Below, one piece after another: positions 45,185 to 49,271 of a stretch of 49,271 nucleotides of DNA. Numbering within the stretch: position 1 is the stretch's first letter; every line of letters begins with the position of its first letter. The notes beneath the pieces were generated by a model, which did not search any database, was not told where the DNA came from, and worked only from the letters and a program-made list of their open reading frames with translations. The position numbers and the translations under genes were made by a program. The DNA comes from Ruminiclostridium cellobioparum DSM 1351 = ATCC 15832 (GTDB taxonomy: Bacteria; Bacillota; Clostridia; Acetivibrionales; DSM-1351), in the NCBI RefSeq assembly GCF_000621505.1, contig NZ_JHYD01000048.1, positions 1-49,271 on the forward strand, written 5' to 3'.

Positions 45185-46660
45185 CTATGGCTGTAAAACT
45201 AAATATATATTACCTTTTTTATTTTCTTTTAACGTAACATTTAACCATGATATATTATCTGTTTCAGGAATAAATCCAATAACATTCAAAGTAAACGAAT
45301 CTCCAGCTTTAAAATCTTTGGCTTCAAATGTATCAACAAACACTGTCTTATCTTTTTTAGGGAGGGTATTAGACTCATCAAATGCAATACTTTGATCATT
45401 AATAAAAGTGTATCGATTATTCAATATAGTAACTAAATTCGATTTATTAAACCGAAACGTATTTCCAACTATTTCATAATAACCAGAACAAATTACAGGA
45501 GATACTTCTTTATAAACATTAAATGATGAAATCAGCTTGCCATCTTTATCAATTAATAAATCACCTGGAAGATTCCCCAACGTAAAAAGTTTATTTCCAT
45601 CATAACGGATAAATGTTGGATAATATTCTCCGTCAAAGCCTGAATCCATAATAACAATCTCTTTATATGGGTCATTAATATCAAGATCAACAATCTGAAA
45701 ATCTTGTGAAGATCGAACGTCGTTTATGAATAGGTTAAGATCATACCCGTTTACTGAAATCGTATTATCACTGTTATTGTGTAAAGCACAGCTTATTTTA
45801 TCTATTTTCCCATCAGAGTTTAGATCAATCTCGCCTTTTACATTAATAGTATATTCTAAATCATCTTCCGAGCAATCAAGATTTAGGTCACTTATTTCAA
45901 ATGCATCTTGAATTGGCTTAAAATTATTAAAATCTAAAGTATCTTGTATCTTATTGACTTTTTTCTCTGTTTTCCTTACTAATTCAGTATCTGATGCTTT
46001 TCTTTCAACTTTCTTAAAAATGCGTTTCTCATCTTCAACTTCTAATATAATCTCTCCATTAACTATCTTTCCTTTGTATTTTCTCGTGTTGTTATCTGAT
46101 ACTTCTATTATTTGTTTATTTTGCCAAAGCGGATTCTCGTTCATCGGTACATCCTTGCTATATTTATATTTTAGGTTAACAGGTTTGCTAAACATGTCAT
46201 CTTTAGTCAAATAGATTTCAAATGAAATTTCATTATTTCTGATTATCAAGTTTTTCATATCAGCCACAAAAAATCCAGGATAATATCCTTCTCTAGCCAG
46301 ATCAAAATCGTCACTTGTACCATAATATCTACCGGTAATCTGACCTTTAACATTTTCGAGGACAAGATAATAATCTTCAATTAAGTCAAGTGCATCATCT
46401 TCGTAATCATAACAATATATTCCGACATAATTGTCAATATTAGATTGAACATTATCTTTTGACTCATCAGTATTAAAATTATCTTTAGTGTTTGGTGAAG
46501 TTCGTTCTTTATCAATACCAGAAGCTGCTAAAACTGAATCGGTTGTGGATATTGAGTTTTCTTGCGATAGTGTTTCAGTTTTATAATTTGTATTTGAGGC
46601 TTTATTGCTACATCCGGCCAATGCCAGAATAAGTATCAGAAATATAGCTACTTTTTTCAA
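45185..46660 (-). CDS. Large uncharacterised lipoprotein
   Basis: 491 residues with lipoprotein signal LILALAGC (Cys17). After a Ser/Thr/Asn-rich linker (20-75), the first half holds YVGIYCYDYEDDALDLIEDY and ILEVEDEKRIFKKVER, resembling small lipocalin-like tandem folds; the second half has INVKGEIDLNSDGKIDKISC, an EF-hand-like Asp-rich loop typical of VCBS-like or calcium-binding repeats, and further beta-rich sequence. No enzyme motif. It sits between the two direct repeat copies, single gene. Role unknown; surface-anchored by lipid. Confidence 0.8.
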   Translation of the reverse strand: MKKVAIFLILILALAGCSNKASNTNYKTETLSQENSISTTDSVLAASGIDKERTSPNTKDNFNTDESKDNVQSNIDNYVGIYCYDYEDDALDLIEDYYLVLENVKGQITGRYYGTSDDFDLAREGYYPGFFVADMKNLIIRNNEISFEIYLTKDDMFSKPVNLKYKYSKDVPMNENPLWQNKQIIEVSDNNTRKYKGKIVNGEIILEVEDEKRIFKKVERKASDTELVRKTEKKVNKIQDTLDFNNFKPIQDAFEISDLNLDCSEDDLEYTINVKGEIDLNSDGKIDKISCALHNNSDNTISVNGYDLNLFINDVRSSQDFQIVDLDINDPYKEIVIMDSGFDGEYYPTFIRYDGNKLFTLGNLPGDLLIDKDGKLISSFNVYKEVSPVICSGYYEIVGNTFRFNKSNLVTILNNRYTFINDQSIAFDESNTLPKKDKTVFVDTFEAKDFKAGDSFTLNVIGFIPETDNISWLNVTLKENKKGNIYLVLQP

Positions 46661-47046
46661 AGCTAGAACTCCTTATAATATATTTTTAGACCATTAACCT
46701 ATAACTCACAATCATAACTTACTTGATAATAATTCTACCATTTCCAATTTATTCTATCAATGTGCATAAAAAACTCCCGGAGCTGAACCTTTTCATAGAG
46801 TCAGCTCTGGAAGGGCGTACAAATACGTAAATATTAAAATGAAAAAAACAATTACTGACGCAGATAAACCTATAAAATATTTTAATAAGAAACATGCCAT
46901 TAACTTGTCTATCAAGTGCTTATAAAAAAGATATCCTAAAATAACCACGCATTATTAACTAACTAACAAGTAATTTTTGCCCAAATTCGTTGCTTCCAAT
47001 CCTTCCAAACCAACTTTTCTAGTACCAAAATCCTGCTTATAATTTT
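46661..47046. other. Intergenic region with a terminator
   Basis: 386 AT-rich bases. The only clear element is the hairpin at 46778-46810. No other gene or RNA recognised. Confidence 0.6.
46778..46810 (-). terminator. Intrinsic terminator of the 47047-47604 gene
   Basis: CCGGAGCTGA pairs with TCAGCTCTGG (one G-U pair). In the minus direction it is followed by GAGTTTTTTATG, a clear T-run. It lies about 240 bases after the stop of the gene it would end. Same CTGAAC...CCGGGAGTTTTT layout as the terminator at 39114-39152. Confidence 0.8.
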
Positions 47047-47604
47047 CTAGTAATCATCTTGCTCCCTTAATGGAGTTCTAATCCAACTCCAGTGTTTTAA
47101 TATATCTGCTTCTTTTATGTCATTTTCTTGATAATGGTGCACATGTGGAAATGGTATAGAAATTTTATTTTCATTAAACCCCTTTGATTTTAGATATTCT
47201 GCCATCTTTGTTATGTCATCATATATATAAATAATATTATGTCTGTCATATACCATCAGCTGCTTGGTCTTAGTTGATGCTAACCATAAATGGTGCCTTC
47301 CATCTGTCTCTAGTAACTTCTTATATCTGTTAACAAATTCAGATATCTCCACATAAGACATTGGATAAGGGCATTGATATCTTCCTTCTTCATTTTCATT
47401 TCTAGGCACTACGAGCACATATAAACACCAATATGGCGGTTCAAAACTCTTAAGAATATCCAGCATGAGGTCAATTTGATTTTTTATGGGTGCAACAGTT
47501 ATCCTTTTATAATTGGGATAGCTTTCAATACACCAGGAATCATTATAAAAAAACTCTTCATCAGAATCTCCGACTACAATACCAAACTTAAATATTTTGC
47601 TCAT
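47047..47604 (-). CDS. Uncharacterised protein, possible immunity-type family
   Basis: 185 residues, cytoplasmic, no signal peptide. Conserved-looking features: PPYWCLYVLVVPRNENEEGR, GRHHLWLASTKTKQLMVYDR, HNIIYIYDDI and PFPHVHHYQ. The pattern reminds me of a small family seen near polymorphic toxin loci, but I cannot name a domain or prove this, and no toxin gene is next to it. Isolated, with its own terminator downstream. It lies between the two direct repeat copies in the accessory right end. Confidence 0.7.
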   Translation of the reverse strand: MSKIFKFGIVVGDSDEEFFYNDSWCIESYPNYKRITVAPIKNQIDLMLDILKSFEPPYWCLYVLVVPRNENEEGRYQCPYPMSYVEISEFVNRYKKLLETDGRHHLWLASTKTKQLMVYDRHNIIYIYDDITKMAEYLKSKGFNENKISIPFPHVHHYQENDIKEADILKHWSWIRTPLREQDDY

Positions 47605-47815
47605 AACTTTTCCTCGTTATATAATGCTTTTCTAAATATATTGATATTCTATCTTAACAGCAAATTAATTACAATCGTAATAAACTTTTGCCAGTTAACC
47701 ATCACCCCAATAATGAAATAACTTGTTTGCCTGGCAACAAATTTATATAAAACAAACAATATAAGGCTTCCTTATTCAGGCAACCTTATTATATGAAGTA
47801 TTTTATAGTTCATTC

Positions 47816-47859
47816 AAATCTAGAATTAAATCAAATTTAACTTGATTTATTCTAGATTT
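47816..47859. repeat. Long hairpin before repeat copy 2
   Basis: AAATCTAGAATTAAATCAA is mirrored by TTGATTTATTCTAGATTT with one bulged base and a 7-base loop. No T-run follows. It directly precedes repeat copy 2 and has no counterpart at copy 1. Confidence 0.7.
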
Positions 47860-47864
47860 GGAAC

Positions 47865-48003
47865 AATATTTTCTGGTTATTTTTGTTAAACCTCTCTCGT
47901 ATCAGCACTTACTAAGATTATAATATAAGAAGGTATACTGGGAAACTCCGATATTACCCTTGAAAATTCACATATTGGAAATGGGAGTGGGTATGTAGAC
48001 TGA
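47865..48003 (+). repeat. Direct repeat copy 2 (gene tail)
   Basis: 47935-48003 matches 45065-45133 at 68 of 69 positions. Upstream similarity (AATATTTTCTG, GTTAAACCTCTC, ATCAG) extends to 47865 but with a 24-base insertion relative to copy 1. Same strand and frame as copy 1, 2,870 bases apart. Confidence 0.85.
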
Positions 48004-48012
48004 TTGCTTTTT

Positions 48013-48055
48013 GTTTCGCATTATCCACATACATAGTATATGGATAATGCGAAAC
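48013..48055. repeat. Perfect 15-bp inverted repeat
   Basis: GTTTCGCATTATCCA (48013-48027) pairs with TGGATAATGCGAAAC (48041-48055). No clear T-run follows on either side. It sits right after repeat copy 2 and 31 bases before the 3' end of the broken TPR gene; it may be a terminator or the end of a small inserted element. Confidence 0.75.
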
Positions 48056-48085
48056 TGATAGAAATAGTTCAACTTCCCATTGTGC

Positions 48086-48930
48086 TTATTTTATATGCTT
48101 TTCAAGTTTGGTAATAACAGTTTTAAATCTCACGTGTTCGCGTACCGGTGTAAAAATTTCTCTTGATACTAAGATTTCTTTTGCACCTAAAGTCGTATTT
48201 TTCATATCATCAAAGTCCTTATTTTTCAGGCAGGTTTCGCCTTGAAAAATAATCGACGTATACGTAGATATTTCCGGAAGAACGTCCCATTTTATACTAT
48301 GTTCCACAAACTTCTCTATACAGTTAAGTGCATTGTCATAATCTTTCAATTTTATATAATCTTCCGAAAGCCAATAATAAACTGCTCGTAACCTTAAATT
48401 TTCATAAATATAATCATTGTTTTCGTGTAATATTTCTTCAATACCTATAAGTTTTTAAATAGTTTTACTCTCTTTTCTGCATTATCCTTATATTTCGAGT
48501 TGGCAAGATTTTCAATTGCATATTCAAACATATCCGATAACAGCCATATATTTTGAACAATCTGATTTGATCTCGCTTCCTCGTCAAGTATTTCCGGAAG
48601 CACCATATCGCGCGAATCACGTGCAAGCGGTAGTTTGTTTGCTGTTTCAATTGCTTTTTATTTTTCACCTATATCTTTATAAGCGCGTGCAAGCACTTGA
48701 AGCGAACGAAAACGCAGATTGTCGTCCGTGCAATCAACTAAAATACGTTTGCAAATTGATATGGATTCCCGTAGATTTTTCTGCTTCTCTTCTTCATTAA
48801 GGAATACATATGGTTTTTTCGTAAAACATAAAGTTCTTGCAAGACAGTACAATAAATCATAATTATTCGGAAATTCTTGAATGGCGTTTCTGAGCATATC
48901 AATTATTGTACCGTTGTACCATTTTATGCT
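48086..48930 (-). pseudogene. Broken TPR-repeat protein (probably a regulator C-terminus)
   Basis: Three pieces of one TPR protein lie in order. The first (48661-48930) has AIQEFPNNYDLLYCLARTLC and LRFRSLQVLARAYKDIGEK, then a TAA at 48658-48660. Reading on in the same frame gives KAIETANKLPLARDSRDMVL and MFEYAIENLANSKYKDNAEK until about 48458, where the frame shifts and continues as EEILHENNDYIYENLRLRAV and KDYDNALNCIEKFVEHSIK to 48086. The spacing and repeats resemble the TPR half of XRE-family regulators of clostridia. The N-terminal half (helix-turn-helix) is missing: the remnant starts right at the stop codon of the phosphoesterase gene, as if a deletion joined them. Clearly non-functional as one gene. 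Confidence 0.8.
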
Positions 48931-48933
48931 CCT

Positions 48934-49271
48934 CTATTTTACTCCACTTCCCTTAATATTAATAATAACTACCTCAGGTGGGTTAAATATACGTGGTAAG
49001 CGAGGATTAAATGAGACTCCTCTACTTACTATATGTCTTAAAGATTCATGCTTATACATCCCTCCGGCATACTTTGGAAACCAACCTTGATTTGGAGCAT
49101 ATAGGCCATTTAGTATAAATGGAATTCTCACCTGCCCGCCATGTGAATGCCCTGATAATACCAAATCAAAACTAAATTTCTTATATTCTTCAATTAGTTC
49201 AGGACGATGAGCCAAAAGTATTTTAAATGCTGTATTATCTTCAAGTTGAATAAAATTATTATTCATTTCCC
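48934..49271 (-). CDS. Metallophosphoesterase, C-terminal part (runs off right edge)
   Basis: About 112 residues of the end of a calcineurin-like phosphoesterase of the YkuE/YaeI group. Metal-binding motifs seen: ILLAHRPELIEEY and LVLSGHSHGGQVRIPFI (the GHxH block), followed by PKYAGGMY and SRGVSFNPRLPRIFNPPEVV, the usual C-terminal signature. The N-terminal GDxH and GNHD blocks lie beyond the edge. The reading frame is open to 49271, so it is partial and not broken here. Members act on phosphodiesters such as lipid head groups near the membrane. Confidence 0.9.
   Translation of the reverse strand, partial: EMNNNFIQLEDNTAFKILLAHRPELIEEYKKFSFDLVLSGHSHGGQVRIPFILNGLYAPNQGWFPKYAGGMYKHESLRHIVSRGVSFNPRLPRIFNPPEVVIINIKGSGVK

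Larger units (their letters stand above)
47605..48085. other. Non-coding region with hairpins and repeat copy 2
   Basis: About 480 bases. It holds the hairpins at 47816-47859 and 48013-48055 and, between them, repeat copy 2. No gene seen. Confidence 0.65.

Noticed and set aside
47761-47795. ATAAGG...CCTTAT inverted repeat
   Set aside because: Only six pairs with a long loop; too weak to call.

Overview
The window comes from an AT-rich, low-GC Gram-positive anaerobe of the cellulosome-forming Clostridia (Ruminiclostridium/Acetivibrio type). The evidence is four secreted glycoside hydrolases ending in type-I dockerins (two DxNxDxxVDAxDxAxL repeats each), several TTG starts, strong AGGAGG ribosome binding sites, lipobox lipoproteins, a CUT1 sugar ABC transporter and a guanidine-I riboswitch. 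The species cannot be named from sequence alone. The dockerin recognition pairs (mostly Ala-Ile/Ala-Leu) look closer to the C. cellulolyticum type than to the Ser-Thr C. thermocellum type.

Layout. 1-7865 (minus) is most of a giant secreted RHS/YD-repeat protein with five fibronectin III domains and a triplicated ~200-residue module; its C-terminus lies beyond the left edge. 8106-14752 (minus) is a cellulosomal hydrolase cluster: GH9-CBM3c-dockerin, GH9-CBM3c-CBM3b-dockerin and a Rex-like GH8-dockerin. 15159-18512 (plus) is a compact LuxE-LuxC-SDR operon with no luciferase nearby, ending in a bidirectional terminator. 18625-21810 holds an effector-binding domain protein, a lipoprotein, a methyltransferase and an acetyltransferase. 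21893-28732 is a sugar locus: a GH4 6-phospho-glycosidase and a BadF-type sugar kinase diverge from an ABC permease pair, binding lipoprotein and LacI regulator, with twin AAGCGCTT operators between. 28830-29742 has a small hypothetical gene and a GNAT gene with a problematic 5' end.

29958-34915 (minus) is tetR-lon-ftsH, with the same TetR-like operator core upstream of tetR and of lon. 35046-35540 is a promoter, guanidine-I riboswitch, terminator and a Gdx-type SMR exporter. 35751-36862 is an ECF sigma/anti-sigma pair. 37540-39009 is a GH30 glucuronoxylanase with dockerin, preceded by a ~680-base non-coding region. 39199-43906 holds a secreted beta-helix protein, a paralogue of the earlier lipoprotein, a MerR regulator and a divergent stand-alone condensation-type acyltransferase. 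44014-44712 is an MnmD-like tRNA methyltransferase. The right end (44.9-49.3 kb) is an accessory, decaying region: a 69-bp direct repeat in two copies, large hairpins, a lipoprotein, an uncharacterised protein, a broken TPR gene and the end of a metallophosphoesterase gene.

Together the window covers extracellular breakdown of cellulose and glucuronoxylan (GH9, GH9, GH8, GH30), uptake and intracellular processing of a sugar (ABC, kinase, GH4, LacI) and protein quality control (Lon, FtsH). The most unexplained parts are the LuxE-LuxC-SDR operon, the RHS protein with its triplicated module and the MerR/condensation-protein pair. No tRNA, rRNA, CRISPR array or intact insertion sequence was seen.
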